Position numbers and translations under genes: made by a program
The notes under the pieces: model-generated
The model's input: only the letters and a program-made list of their open reading frames with translations
What the model was told of the DNA's origin: nothing
Databases searched by the model: none
Assembly: GCA_031266415.1 (NCBI GenBank)
Contig: JAISBB010000001.1
Span: 1 to 64,000, forward strand
Direction: 5' to 3'
Length of the DNA: 64,000 nucleotides
From: Oscillospiraceae bacterium
GTDB taxonomy: Bacteria > Bacillota > Clostridia > Oscillospirales > Ruminococcaceae
Shown: positions 16,546-25,478 of the stretch, one piece after another
How positions within the stretch are numbered: the first letter of the stretch is position 1
How the letters are laid out: every line of letters begins with the position of its first letter

Positions 16546-17418
16546 TTAGTTTAATTGCGCGGGGGAATGCAAAATTGAAGTGCGGTACAAATCCAATGTA
16601 TTTTTTAATAACATGGCAATTGTCATTGGTCCCACACCACCAGGAACAGGAGTAATAAAACTTGCTTTATTTTTAACGTTTTCGAAATCAACATCACCGC
16701 AACAATTTTGGTTTTCATCACGTGAAATTCCAACATCAATAACAATACAACCAGGCTTAACCATTTCCTGCGTTACAAATTTAGGGCACCCAGTTGCACA
16801 AATTAAAATGTCGGCACTACGGCAGAAATCTGCAAGGTTTTTTGTTCCCGTATGGCAAACAGTAATTGTTGCAGATTCGCTTAACATGAGCGCAGCCATT
16901 GGTTTCCCCACGATATTACTGCGGCCAAGTATTACACAATGTTTCCCGCGAATTTCGAAATTTTGGCTTTTCAATATATTTAAAACAGCAAGTGGGGTAC
17001 ACGGAATAACTGAAGGAACTCCCAAAACAAGTGCACCAATATTATATGGACAAAAACCATCAACATCTTTTGTTTTATCAATCACATTCAAAATATTATT
17101 AACATTAAAAAAAGAAGAGGGAAGGGGAAGTTGAATTAAAATCGCATGAACCCGTTTATTATCATTTAATTCTTTTATAAATTTTACTAATTGAAGGGGA
17201 GTTATTTCTTTCTCTGCAAAATTGTGAAGTTTGCAATCTATTCCAACGTCTAAACACGCCTTTTGTTTATTTCGAACATAAATGTTCGAAGCAAAATCGT
17301 TCCCAATTTGAACAACACTTAATACTGGAGTTATTCCTTGTTTTTTTTTAAAGTGCTTAATTTCTTGCTTAATTTCTTGCTTGTATTTTTCAACTAAGTC
17401 ATTGGTATAAAATATCAA
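16546..17418 (-). CDS. folD: bifunctional methylenetetrahydrofolate dehydrogenase/cyclohydrolase FolD
   Basis: FolD converts 5,10-methylene-THF to 10-formyl-THF through methenyl-THF using NADP. The 290-residue protein has YVRNKQKAC with the catalytic Lys (about residue 53), QLPLP, DVDGFCPYNIG, the NADP-binding GRSNIVGKPMA and the C-terminal TPVPGGVGPMTIAML. It lies seven bases downstream of the recombinase gene on the same strand, an unexpected but probably operonic pair. Confidence 0.96.
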   Translation of the reverse strand: MIFYTNDLVEKYKQEIKQEIKHFKKKQGITPVLSVVQIGNDFASNIYVRNKQKACLDVGIDCKLHNFAEKEITPLQLVKFIKELNDNKRVHAILIQLPLPSSFFNVNNILNVIDKTKDVDGFCPYNIGALVLGVPSVIPCTPLAVLNILKSQNFEIRGKHCVILGRSNIVGKPMAALMLSESATITVCHTGTKNLADFCRSADILICATGCPKFVTQEMVKPGCIVIDVGISRDENQNCCGDVDFENVKNKASFITPVPGGVGPMTIAMLLKNTLDLYRTSILHSPAQLN

Positions 17419-17424
17419 TTTTAA

Positions 17425-18384
17425 TCATCCTTCAAAAGTTTTTTTGAAATTTGACAACGGGTTCAAACCCGTTGCTTTTTCGATTTGAGCACTTGAAACG
17501 TGTGTGTAAATTTGAGTAGTAGAGAGGTTCTTATGTCCTAAAATTTCTTGCAGTGTTCTAATATCAACATTTCCGTGTTGAAACATTAAAGTAGCAGCAG
17601 TATGCCGTAATTTGTGTACAGAGAATCCAAAAAAATTATTTTTCTTAAGATTAAACTCCACTATCTCTTGAACTCGTCTTTTACTGATTCTCGTTCCATT
17701 TTTATTTAAAAAAAACGCCACTTCTGATTTTTTAGAAATACGCTTTTTAATATAATTTTTAATAGCCTCTTGACAAGCTGAATTTAAATAAATTATTCTT
17801 TCGCGATTTCCCTTACCCGTAATTTTAATCGGGTTTGAAGATATATCTGAAAAGTTTAATGAAACTAGTTCAGCAAGCCGCATTCCACAATTCAAAAAAA
17901 GCATAATAATGCAATAATCTCTCTCTGCAAAATTCCCGTCAACATGCTCTAACATTTGCTCACTTTGCTCCAAACTCAAATGTTTGGGTAGAGTTCCTTT
18001 AAGTTTGGGTGCATCTAAATTTTCAGTCGGGTTTACATCCAAAAGTTTTTTGTTATTTATTAAATATTTAAATAAACTTTTAATTGCAGAGACCTTTCTT
18101 GCACGGGTTGTGTTTTTGTTGTGCCGTTCAAGATTAATGAAAAAAAAGAATGCATATATATCATCCTGTGTAATTTTTCTTATAAATTCTATATCCACAA
18201 GTGCTGTATTTATTTCGTTAAATTCCACACCTTCTACAAATCCAAGGTGCCGCACCATAAATTTAAAAAACAATTTTAGATCTTGGTAATAACCATCAAC
18301 TGTTCCAAGAGAGCGACCTTTTATTGTAAGCACATAAGAAAGAAAATGCTCCACAAGTTCGCCACATTCCTTATAATGTGCCAT
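17425..18384 (-). CDS. XerC/XerD-type tyrosine recombinase
   Basis: This is a site-specific tyrosine recombinase with an N-terminal SAM-like core-binding domain and a C-terminal catalytic domain. The catalytic set is complete: Arg in NCGMRLAEL, Lys in TGKGNRER, His-x-x-Arg in [10 protein letters not shown], His in LGHKNLST and Tyr in TQIYTHVS. The start is the ATG at 18384, which has AAGGAG nine bases upstream. A longer in-frame start at 18414 lacks a site. The length of 319 residues and overall form fit a chromosomal Xer recombinase that resolves dimers, rather than a phage integrase. No second xer gene or dif-like site is visible here. Confidence 0.9.
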   Translation of the reverse strand: MAHYKECGELVEHFLSYVLTIKGRSLGTVDGYYQDLKLFFKFMVRHLGFVEGVEFNEINTALVDIEFIRKITQDDIYAFFFFINLERHNKNTTRARKVSAIKSLFKYLINNKKLLDVNPTENLDAPKLKGTLPKHLSLEQSEQMLEHVDGNFAERDYCIIMLFLNCGMRLAELVSLNFSDISSNPIKITGKGNRERIIYLNSACQEAIKNYIKKRISKKSEVAFFLNKNGTRISKRRVQEIVEFNLKKNNFFGFSVHKLRHTAATLMFQHGNVDIRTLQEILGHKNLSTTQIYTHVSSAQIEKATGLNPLSNFKKTFEG

Positions 18385-18504
18385 CTTGTTTTTCTCCTTT
18401 TTAACGTTTGCCAAATGTTGTTTTCAATATTCTTTAATCAATCACATTGCAACTGTCGAAAATGGATATCCCCCATGCCGCGTTAAATTTTTATTTAGTG
18501 CGGT

Positions 18505-18564
18505 GGTGTGTGTTTCTCTGTGTGTTCTTGCCGCAACCAAACCAGAGGGAGAAATACACACACC
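18505..18564. repeat. long imperfect inverted repeat
   Basis: The arm at 18505-18518 (GGTGTGTGTTTCTC) pairs with 18549-18564, with only a two-base bulge, around a 30-base loop. It has no T-run on either side, so it is not a simple terminator. Function unknown. Confidence 0.5.
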
Positions 18565-18644
18565 AGCAACGTTTGGCGGCCCCTGAAACGCTTGACGACC
18601 ATTCCAGCCTTGTGCCCAAATAAGTTTTGGCCCATTGCACACAC

Positions 18645-18667
18645 AAATCAAAACACCTATTTGATTT
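18645..18667 (-). terminator. hairpin downstream of the ABC permease gene
   Basis: AAATCAAA (18645-18652) and TTTGATTT (18660-18667) form a perfect eight-base stem 20 bases after the permease stop codon. The T-run that would make it a strong intrinsic terminator is lacking. Confidence 0.35.
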
Positions 18668-18686
18668 CGGCAGCCGCACTATGCTG

Positions 18687-20375
18687 CTAATCTGATTTAA
18701 TTGCAGAAAGTGCACTGATTTTAACCGCCCTATTTGCAGGTGCAAACCCAGAAACCAAACCAACTAATGTACCAAACAAAATACCACCCCAAATAAGAAC
18801 AAACGGCAACATAATAACATCTTTTCCTTCAATTAAATTAAACATATTCGCAAAATTATTAACTCCTTCTGAAACCTTGGCAAATAATTCGTTATCACGT
18901 GCCTTCTCCAAAAACTCTGCAGAACTTACAATTTGAACCACTTTAGAAAGACCTTTGGCAACACCCCAAGAGCCCACAACACCCAAAATTCCACCCAATA
19001 ATCCAACAATTCCAGCTTCTGTTAAAAACATAATCCGTATTGTATTGATTTTGCAACCCAGCACTTTCATAATTCCAATTTCACGCGTTCTTTCAGAAAT
19101 TGACATAAACATCATGTTGGCTATCCCTAATGCAGAAACAACAACTGTAATAACACCAAGAGCACCCAACATTGCCCTTAAACCTGCAGATTGTTTTTGT
19201 TTTTCTTTAATATCACCAAGCAAGCTGCTTGTGCGGTAATTTAGCTGATTTTGAATAACATCCACAATCCCTCCAACGTTTTCCCAGTCTCTTGCGTAAA
19301 CATCAATCTCTTTATACGCATATTTATCTTTTTTACTTTTCGCCTTGTCCATTTCTCCTTCTGAAAGCAAATCCTTCAGTTCGCGAAGTGTTTCCAAATC
19401 TACAACAACACTTGTCATAAACTCTCTTTTATCCCAATCATCGTAAATAGATGCAAGTACTTCCCAGTTTTGAATTTTTGGGTTAAAACCATCAAAATCC
19501 AACATCCCTGTAATATTTATATTGAATTTTTTGCCAAGTACGTCAGAAAATTTACTTACAGTTGCAATTTCTACCGTTTCGTTGTTTTCTTTTTCATCTT
19601 GCTCATCATCTTCATATGACTGACCCCCTTCGTTCCATATCCGTTCAAACATTTTATCTAAAATTTTTTTCATCTGCTTTCTTCCAGAAAAATTGGGAAT
19701 TAATAGTTGCATTTGATTCGTTTTTTCAATGTTCACAAAAGGTTTTGGCGCAACCCCTTTACCTTTACGCTCCTTCAAAAAATCCCAAAGTGCCGAACCA
19801 TTAGAAAATTCACGCCAATTTTTTCCTTTTACATTACAGAATTCATAGTCAAATAAACAGCCAACAACAACATTCTTAAATTTGCTTCCCTTTGCATTTT
19901 TTCGGAATTTTCCACCAGGTAAAACAGAAAAACCCGCTTTATTTAAATTTTCTGGCTTGCTAAAATCAAGGCCCAAAATACTATCCATCCAAATGAAATT
20001 ATCGCCAAAACAAATCACACCATCTCCCCAAAGGTAAAACGAATCTCGAGGAAAAACAAAATCAACACCAGGCACTGTAGAAAGTTTTTTCACTAGTGCC
20101 GGCCCAAAATCCGGCTCAGAAGCTTCGCTAGATTTTGAATTCAACAAAGAATTTTGTTGTTTGGGTTTGTATTCGGCTTTTTGTACTTTAATTTTTTTGA
20201 TATCACCGCTATTTTTCATAGCTTCTTCTATATTAACCGTTGTTGTATAACTAAACCCCAGCGTCAAAACAATTGAACCAGTTCCTAACATAATCCCACA
20301 AATAGTCAAAAATGTTCGTAATTTACTTCGAATTAAGTTGCTAAAGCAAAACGTTATTATGTCAGATGTCTTCAT
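18687..20375 (-). CDS. MacB/FtsX-type ABC transporter permease
   Basis: This 562-residue permease has the MacB layout: one membrane helix near residues 20-40, a long extracytoplasmic domain of about 370 residues, and three helices in the C-terminal FtsX domain. The segment ISERTREIGIMKVLGC is the coupling region typical of these permeases. MacB-type proteins do not carry substrates through the membrane but transmit ATPase movement to the outside. The gene overlaps the anchored partner gene by 14 bases, and the ATPase gene lies two genes upstream, so the three form one operon. Confidence 0.88.
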   Translation of the reverse strand: MKTSDIITFCFSNLIRSKLRTFLTICGIMLGTGSIVLTLGFSYTTTVNIEEAMKNSGDIKKIKVQKAEYKPKQQNSLLNSKSSEASEPDFGPALVKKLSTVPGVDFVFPRDSFYLWGDGVICFGDNFIWMDSILGLDFSKPENLNKAGFSVLPGGKFRKNAKGSKFKNVVVGCLFDYEFCNVKGKNWREFSNGSALWDFLKERKGKGVAPKPFVNIEKTNQMQLLIPNFSGRKQMKKILDKMFERIWNEGGQSYEDDEQDEKENNETVEIATVSKFSDVLGKKFNINITGMLDFDGFNPKIQNWEVLASIYDDWDKREFMTSVVVDLETLRELKDLLSEGEMDKAKSKKDKYAYKEIDVYARDWENVGGIVDVIQNQLNYRTSSLLGDIKEKQKQSAGLRAMLGALGVITVVVSALGIANMMFMSISERTREIGIMKVLGCKINTIRIMFLTEAGIVGLLGGILGVVGSWGVAKGLSKVVQIVSSAEFLEKARDNELFAKVSEGVNNFANMFNLIEGKDVIMLPFVLIWGGILFGTLVGLVSGFAPANRAVKISALSAIKSD

Positions 20376-21954
20376 CTGCTTCTAAACTCCTCTTTGCTTT
20401 AATCTTTTTGACTACCAAAATACTACTTCCAACAGTTACAACAAAACCAATACCAACGAAAATCCATTTCTTCTTAGTGCTCCCCTTTTTTTGTTCTTGC
20501 TCTTCTGGTATTGACGACAACTCTGGTGGCAAAGCAGCTGCTCCCTCCCCATCTGCAGCAAGTGGATCTTGCGGCTTTGGCTCCAAAACGAACACAAATT
20601 CTGAAGAAACGGAATGTTCTTTGTCTTCAATATCAACATAAGTGAGAGTTACAGTACAAGAACAAGTAACAGGTTCTGTTGGCACAAAAACAGCCGCCGG
20701 CATGGCAGGAACTTCGGCGGGCAAACCATCCAAAGCCTTTTGATTTTGGTCCCCTGCCACCGGTGCTTCTGGCTGCGGAAAAGTTGGCGCAAAAGCAATC
20801 TGTTTTTCAACAACTCCACCAGCTAAAACTTGATTAAGATAAATTGGATTCAACGGCTCTGCAAAGTCAAAGCCAGGCCCAGGTGTAATTGTTACTACAC
20901 CATTAAATGCGGTTTGTTTGTTGCTGTCAGCAACAACTGTTGTAGGTTGAGAAGCTGGCAATGACTCGTTTCTTATAACGATTTTTGCGTTCATTTCCTC
21001 GCCATCTACTAATTTTTTCTTAGATGGGAAACCACGCAAAGCCATAACAATTTTCGGTAACATTGTTTCAACTTGAATGGTAGTTTCAAATTTTTGCAAT
21101 ATTTGCTTTGCCGAACCGCTTGCATCTTGATATTCGCCACTTACTTCCCAGTTAATTGAACAAATACCTGCTTTTTGTTCCGGTCTGGCTTGAGTGTCTA
21201 AATTAACAACATATTCACCCTTTGGCCCTATTTGTGGGATCTCTATTACATTGGTTTTGGGGAATAACACCCCCAAACTTGAAGCTGTTAAGATTACGTT
21301 AAAAATGGGTTCAACAGAACTTAAATTTCTAACCACAATACTACATTTGCGTGATTCTCCCACAATAGCTGTGCTGTTTTCTTTGCCCAGAACCATTAAA
21401 TGTGGTATTTCTGGTCTTTGTATTTTTGCAGTTCGTTTGCTTTCTTCATCTCTTTCTTGATAAATTGGAATATCAGCAACTGCTACTCGAACTATTTCAT
21501 CGTTGTCTCCGCGCCTAAATCGAATGGAACTCGTTAACACTCCATAATTATCCTGCGCGGCTGGTTGCGCAGTCCCCTGCTGAGTTACTGGCATCACCGT
21601 TGCGGCTGGCTGCCCCAAATAAACAGCGTTTATCGTTACTTCAATAATTAAATTCCCTTGTGTGGATACTTTTGAAATGTTTTTTGTGGTTGTTTTTGTT
21701 ATTTTAAAATTTGTTATGTTAACTTTTGCAACCAAAGATTTTGATGCAATTTGTTCAGCCGAACCAAATTCAACAACACTTACCGTCACTTTGAAAACAA
21801 ATGTTTCACCAACAGTTGGTTTTTTAGTTGGAAGCCCTTCGGCAGAAAGCAAAACACCGTCAACATCAATTGCATTCACCACAGGAACAAACTGAAAACA
21901 CAAAAGCATCATAAACAAAAACACAAATAATAACGATATTCGCTTTTTAACCAT
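20362..21954 (-). CDS. membrane-anchored extracytoplasmic partner of the MacB-type transporter
   Basis: The 530-residue protein has a signal peptide ending near VVNAID and a C-terminal anchor, KKKWIFVGIGFVVTVG (about residues 497-520), followed by a basic tail. Between them are repeated beta-rich Ig-like modules (for example SSVEPIFNVILTASSLGV and LPASQPTTVVADS) linked by Pro/Ala/Gln-rich segments. This resembles COG1361-like S-layer/CARDB proteins found beside MacB systems in Firmicutes. No enzyme motif is visible. It sits where a MacA-type adaptor would be expected, so it may be the partner that contacts cargo or wall. Confidence 0.75.
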   Translation of the reverse strand: MVKKRISLLFVFLFMMLLCFQFVPVVNAIDVDGVLLSAEGLPTKKPTVGETFVFKVTVSVVEFGSAEQIASKSLVAKVNITNFKITKTTTKNISKVSTQGNLIIEVTINAVYLGQPAATVMPVTQQGTAQPAAQDNYGVLTSSIRFRRGDNDEIVRVAVADIPIYQERDEESKRTAKIQRPEIPHLMVLGKENSTAIVGESRKCSIVVRNLSSVEPIFNVILTASSLGVLFPKTNVIEIPQIGPKGEYVVNLDTQARPEQKAGICSINWEVSGEYQDASGSAKQILQKFETTIQVETMLPKIVMALRGFPSKKKLVDGEEMNAKIVIRNESLPASQPTTVVADSNKQTAFNGVVTITPGPGFDFAEPLNPIYLNQVLAGGVVEKQIAFAPTFPQPEAPVAGDQNQKALDGLPAEVPAMPAAVFVPTEPVTCSCTVTLTYVDIEDKEHSVSSEFVFVLEPKPQDPLAADGEGAAALPPELSSIPEEQEQKKGSTKKKWIFVGIGFVVTVGSSILVVKKIKAKRSLEADEDI

Positions 21955-21994
21955 TTTTAAATAATCCCTTTCCTCTTTGACTTCGCAACAATAT

Positions 21995-22708
21995 TTAGTT
22001 TTTTACTTGCTGTTCTACTTTTTCATCACCAACAACATTCCCATCACTAATGGTAATAATTCTATCTGTGTAAGAAGCAATAGAGCGGTCGTGAGTAACA
22101 ATCACCAAGGTTTGGTTATGGTCCCTTGCTACTCCCAAAATCAATTCCATAACCTCTTTTGTTGTTTTTGTGTCTAAATTACCAGTTGGTTCATCTGCAA
22201 AAACAACCATTGGTTTTGCAACAAATGCACGCGCAATACCAACACGCTGTTGTTGCCCTCCACTCATCTCATTTGGCTTGTGTTTCCAGCGTTCACCTAA
22301 TTTAACAGCTTTTAGCATTTTTCTTGCTGTTACATTACGTTTCCCCTTCCCTATTCCTTTAAACATTAAGGGCAACGCCACATTTTCTTGAGCTGTTAAC
22401 GATGGCAACAAATTATACGATTGAAAAACAAATCCTATATATTTTTGGCGCAAAATTGCCAGTTTTTTTTCACTCATTTTTGAAACATTGTGGCCTGCAA
22501 TTATCACACTTCCCTTTGTTGGCTTCTCTAAACCTGCCATCATATTCAAAAGCGTAGATTTCCCAGACCCAGAAGTACCTAAAATGCAACAAATTTCACC
22601 TTTATTAATTGCCAAATCAATTTTATTTAAAGCAATAACTTTTTCTGAAGCCATTTTATAAACTTTGCGAATTCCCTTCACTTCAATCAAAACATTTTTT
22701 TTAACCAT
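21995..22708 (-). CDS. ABC transporter ATP-binding protein (LolD/MacB type)
   Basis: All ATPase motifs are intact: Walker A LGTSGSGKSTLLN (about residues 39-51), the Q-loop in FVFQSYNLLP, signature MSGGQQQRVGIARAF, Walker B VVFADEPTGNLD and the switch His in VIVTHD. The length of 237 residues and the DEPTGNLD motif place it in the MacB/LolD/FtsE group. It is the first gene of the three-gene transporter operon and follows rplS by about 50 bases. Confidence 0.94.
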   Translation of the reverse strand: MVKKNVLIEVKGIRKVYKMASEKVIALNKIDLAINKGEICCILGTSGSGKSTLLNMMAGLEKPTKGSVIIAGHNVSKMSEKKLAILRQKYIGFVFQSYNLLPSLTAQENVALPLMFKGIGKGKRNVTARKMLKAVKLGERWKHKPNEMSGGQQQRVGIARAFVAKPMVVFADEPTGNLDTKTTKEVMELILGVARDHNQTLVIVTHDRSIASYTDRIITISDGNVVGDEKVEQQVKN

Positions 22709-22757
22709 AAATTATAATTACTCCTCAAACTCCATCTCTATTCGGGAATAATATTTA

Positions 22758-23099
22758 TCAAATCAACTCTTTAACTTTCGCAGCCTTCCCGACTTTCCCG
22801 CGAAGGTAATAGAGTTTGCACCTTCTAACCTTCCCTTTTCTAATTACTTCAATATTCTCAATAACCGGTGAATGAATTGGAAATACTCTTTCAACACCAA
22901 CTCCATGCGATATTTTTCTAACAGTGAAGGTTTCTTCAATTTGTCCATGTTTTTTTGCGATCACAGTGCCTTCAAAATTTTGAATTCGAACACGTTCTCC
23001 CTCTTTAACTTTAACGTGAACTTTAATAACATCTCCAACGTTGAAAGCAGGCAAACTTTCTTTCATATATTTCTTTTTCACAATATCAATTAAACTCAT
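22758..23099 (-). CDS. rplS: 50S ribosomal protein L19
   Basis: L19 sits at the subunit interface of the ribosome. The 113-residue sequence shows [49 protein letters not shown] and [12 protein letters not shown], all family signatures. I chose the ATG at 23099, preceded by an AAGGGAG site, because it gives the usual MSLID-type N-terminus. A further in-frame ATG at 23165 lies at the -10 box. Confidence 0.97.
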   Translation of the reverse strand: MSLIDIVKKKYMKESLPAFNVGDVIKVHVKVKEGERVRIQNFEGTVIAKKHGQIEETFTVRKISHGVGVERVFPIHSPVIENIEVIRKGKVRRCKLYYLRGKVGKAAKVKELI

Positions 23100-23155
23100 A
23101 AACCAATTAACTCCCTTTCTTGAAACCCCTATTTCAAAACAATAAACCGATGCAC

Positions 23156-23184
23156 ATTGTAACACATATTCTCACGTTTTTCAA
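23156..23184 (-). promoter_or_regulatory. sigma-A promoter of rplS
   Basis: TTGAAA (23184-23179), 17 bases, TACAAT (23161-23156) on the minus strand. It overlaps the last codons of the upstream glycosidase gene. The leader can form a small hairpin (TTGAAA/TTTCAA) just before the ribosome binding site. Confidence 0.75.
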
Positions 23185-24443
23185 GCACCGAGTTCAATAT
23201 TAACCCCCAAAATCCTTTGCAACGTTTCTATGTTTCCTCCAAATCTTTGCAAAACTTTCATAAAATCACATATTTCGTCTACAGGTCGAGTTTGGAATAG
23301 TTTTAGCACCGAATCAAAATTAAAAAGCCAAATCATTTCGCACCTAGAATCACGAGATAAAAATTCAATTTGCCACAAAAGTAGCCTCAAACCGTCTTCT
23401 ATCCATTCGTTTTGACCAGCTACTCCAGCATATTTATCTTCCCGCCCCACTTTATAAACAGCTAACGCAGCACCATATCCAGTTTTTTTTAATTCCGTGA
23501 ATTCACGCAACGGTAAACCTTTTTCTGTAAGAAATCTCCAACGAATTTGTTCAGCCACAGGCATACCATTCTCATCTTTTCCAGTTATACACAATCCCCA
23601 CTTGTCTTCAGTTTTTTCAAATGGGCATGCAGCATTTTTACGCCCATAATAAAGCTGCGGCACAATTACATCAACATATTTAAGCCATGCTTGTATATCT
23701 ACACCCATTCTTGCATTTTCAACGAAGTTCCCTGTTGGTGAAATCACAAATTGACAATTGGGTGCTATATTCTTTATTTCCTTCCCCACAGATGATATAA
23801 AAGCACTTATATTGTTTTGCGCTTCTTGAGCTTCCACAACATACCCCAACGGATAAAAATAATCGTCGAAAATTATGCCACGAATTCTGTCTCCGTATTT
23901 TTTTGCCACTTCTATTATCGGCTGCTTAATCAATTCTACTGCTTCAGGACAACCTGGATTAAACCAAACTCCTGATGTTGCAACTAAAAATGCACCTGGT
24001 GTACGCTCATACAATATTTTAGCTGGATGGTTTGGAATTAAATCATCCAAAGAACGGCCAATTCTAAATGGATTAAACCAGGCATAAACATCAATACCTC
24101 TTTCACATGTCAATTCAAGAATAATTGCAAAAGGATCAAAAGGTAATGTGCCTCCCCGAACTCCGCATATGAACTTGGAAAGTGGATAAATTTCAGAAGG
24201 GTAATTTGCATCTGCATGACTCACAACATGAAATCCAATTACCTTAATTCCAAGATTTTTTATGGTGTCTAACACTTTCGTTGCCTTAACTCTAAACTCG
24301 CGTTCTGTTGAAGCTACTAAAGTTCTTGAAATATCATAACAAGAGAACCAAACCGCAAGTTTTGGTATTGCATTTGTAATTAAACAAATAAAAAAAAATA
24401 AAAAAGAAAGCACTAAAAAACAAAACTTTTTAACTGTCCTCAT
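23181..24443 (-). CDS. GHL10 (DUF187) family secreted glycoside hydrolase-like protein
   Basis: The protein has an N-terminal signal or anchor (KKFCFLVLSFLFFFICLI) and a TIM-barrel of the glycosyl-hydrolase-like 10 group, related to YngK. Visible segments are AVWFSCYD, DVYAWFNPFR, VWFNPGCPEAVELI, GIIFDDYFYP (probable catalytic acidic residues), FVISPTGN and YVDVIVPQLYYG. The family probably acts on cell-wall or other glycans, but the substrate is not known. It lies downstream of pfkA with a 12-base gap, and rplS has its own promoter inside its 3' end. Confidence 0.87.
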   Translation of the reverse strand: MRTVKKFCFLVLSFLFFFICLITNAIPKLAVWFSCYDISRTLVASTEREFRVKATKVLDTIKNLGIKVIGFHVVSHADANYPSEIYPLSKFICGVRGGTLPFDPFAIILELTCERGIDVYAWFNPFRIGRSLDDLIPNHPAKILYERTPGAFLVATSGVWFNPGCPEAVELIKQPIIEVAKKYGDRIRGIIFDDYFYPLGYVVEAQEAQNNISAFISSVGKEIKNIAPNCQFVISPTGNFVENARMGVDIQAWLKYVDVIVPQLYYGRKNAACPFEKTEDKWGLCITGKDENGMPVAEQIRWRFLTEKGLPLREFTELKKTGYGAALAVYKVGREDKYAGVAGQNEWIEDGLRLLLWQIEFLSRDSRCEMIWLFNFDSVLKLFQTRPVDEICDFMKVLQRFGGNIETLQRILGVNIELGA

Positions 24444-24455
24444 AAAATTTCCTTT

Positions 24456-25430
24456 TCAAAACATATTTACTAAATTATTCACCAATTCGAAAAAATTTGC
24501 AGAGGTTTTTTCTGTTGGTTCTAGAACCTTACTTAAAGGAATTGCCGCAATTTCACCACTAATTGCAACTATTACTTTATTCAACTTTTCATTCTTAACA
24601 AGTTCAACCGCCAACTCACCCATCTGACTTGCAAGGATTCTATCTTTACTTGTTGGTGTTCCACCACGCTGCACATATCCCAGGACCGACGTTCTAATCT
24701 CGCAATTAACTTCTTTTGAAATTAATTCAACAAGAAGCTGCTTATTTTTATAACCTTCCGATACAATCACTAATAAATTGTGCATCCCGGCTTTTTTATA
24801 AGCCTTAATATTCCTGATTAAAATTCTTTCTGACTCGGTGGTATCACGTTCTGGCACCAACACCGCCACAGCACCACAAGCTACAGCAACGTTAAGTGCA
24901 AGGTTCCCTGAATTTCTGCCCATTACCTCTACCACAAGGCACCTATTGTGAGACTGTGTGGTATCTCTTAATTTGTCGACCATCTCTATTGCTGTATTAG
25001 TGGCAGTATCAAATCCAATTGAATATTCAGAAGAAACCACATCGTTATCTATTGTTGCTGGAAGACCAATGCATGGAACACCAAGGTCTGCAAATTCCAT
25101 GGCACCAGTTAATGACCCATCACCACCAATAATAATTAATGCATCTATTTCAAATTTTTGGCAAGTACTTTTAGCAGCTAACTGCCCTGCTTCTGTTTTA
25201 AAAGCTTCACATCTTTCAGTATAAAGAATAGTCCCGCCTTTATGTATAATATTTGTTACTGTTAATGCGTCAATTTCATTTAACTCACCATTTATAAGCC
25301 CTCGGTAGCCACCTTCAACACCCCAAATCTCAAATCCTTCACGGCACGCAAAACGCACAACACTACGAATAATAGCATTCATTCCCGGTGCATCACCGCC
25401 ACTTGTTAAAACCGCTATTCTTTTTCTCAT
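24456..25430 (-). CDS. pfkA: ATP-dependent 6-phosphofructokinase
   Basis: PfkA phosphorylates fructose-6-phosphate, the committing step of glycolysis. The N-terminus is IAVLTSGGDAPGMNAIIR, IIGGDGSLTGA carries the Gly typical of ATP-dependent enzymes rather than the Asp of PPi enzymes, and PATIDNDV holds the catalytic Asp. I chose the ATG at 25430, which has GGGGTG upstream and gives the usual start. Length, 324 residues, is typical of bacterial PfkA. Confidence 0.95.
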   Translation of the reverse strand: MRKRIAVLTSGGDAPGMNAIIRSVVRFACREGFEIWGVEGGYRGLINGELNEIDALTVTNIIHKGGTILYTERCEAFKTEAGQLAAKSTCQKFEIDALIIIGGDGSLTGAMEFADLGVPCIGLPATIDNDVVSSEYSIGFDTATNTAIEMVDKLRDTTQSHNRCLVVEVMGRNSGNLALNVAVACGAVAVLVPERDTTESERILIRNIKAYKKAGMHNLLVIVSEGYKNKQLLVELISKEVNCEIRTSVLGYVQRGGTPTSKDRILASQMGELAVELVKNEKLNKVIVAISGEIAAIPLSKVLEPTEKTSANFFELVNNLVNMF

Positions 25431-25478
25431 CTTTTCACCCCATTGCATTGCAAAACGCGCAAATTATTTACATGAAAT

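Larger units (their letters stand above)
18385..18686. other. gene-free region with two inverted repeats
   Basis: Short open frames on both strands have no recognisable product or ribosome binding site. The segment is less AT-rich than the surrounding genes and rich in TG/CA steps. It contains the two hairpins listed separately and lies downstream of the ABC permease gene and upstream of the recombinase gene. Confidence 0.5.

Noticed and set aside
16580-17134. Open frame of 184 codons on the plus strand
   Set aside because: It is antisense to folD and mirrors its codons.
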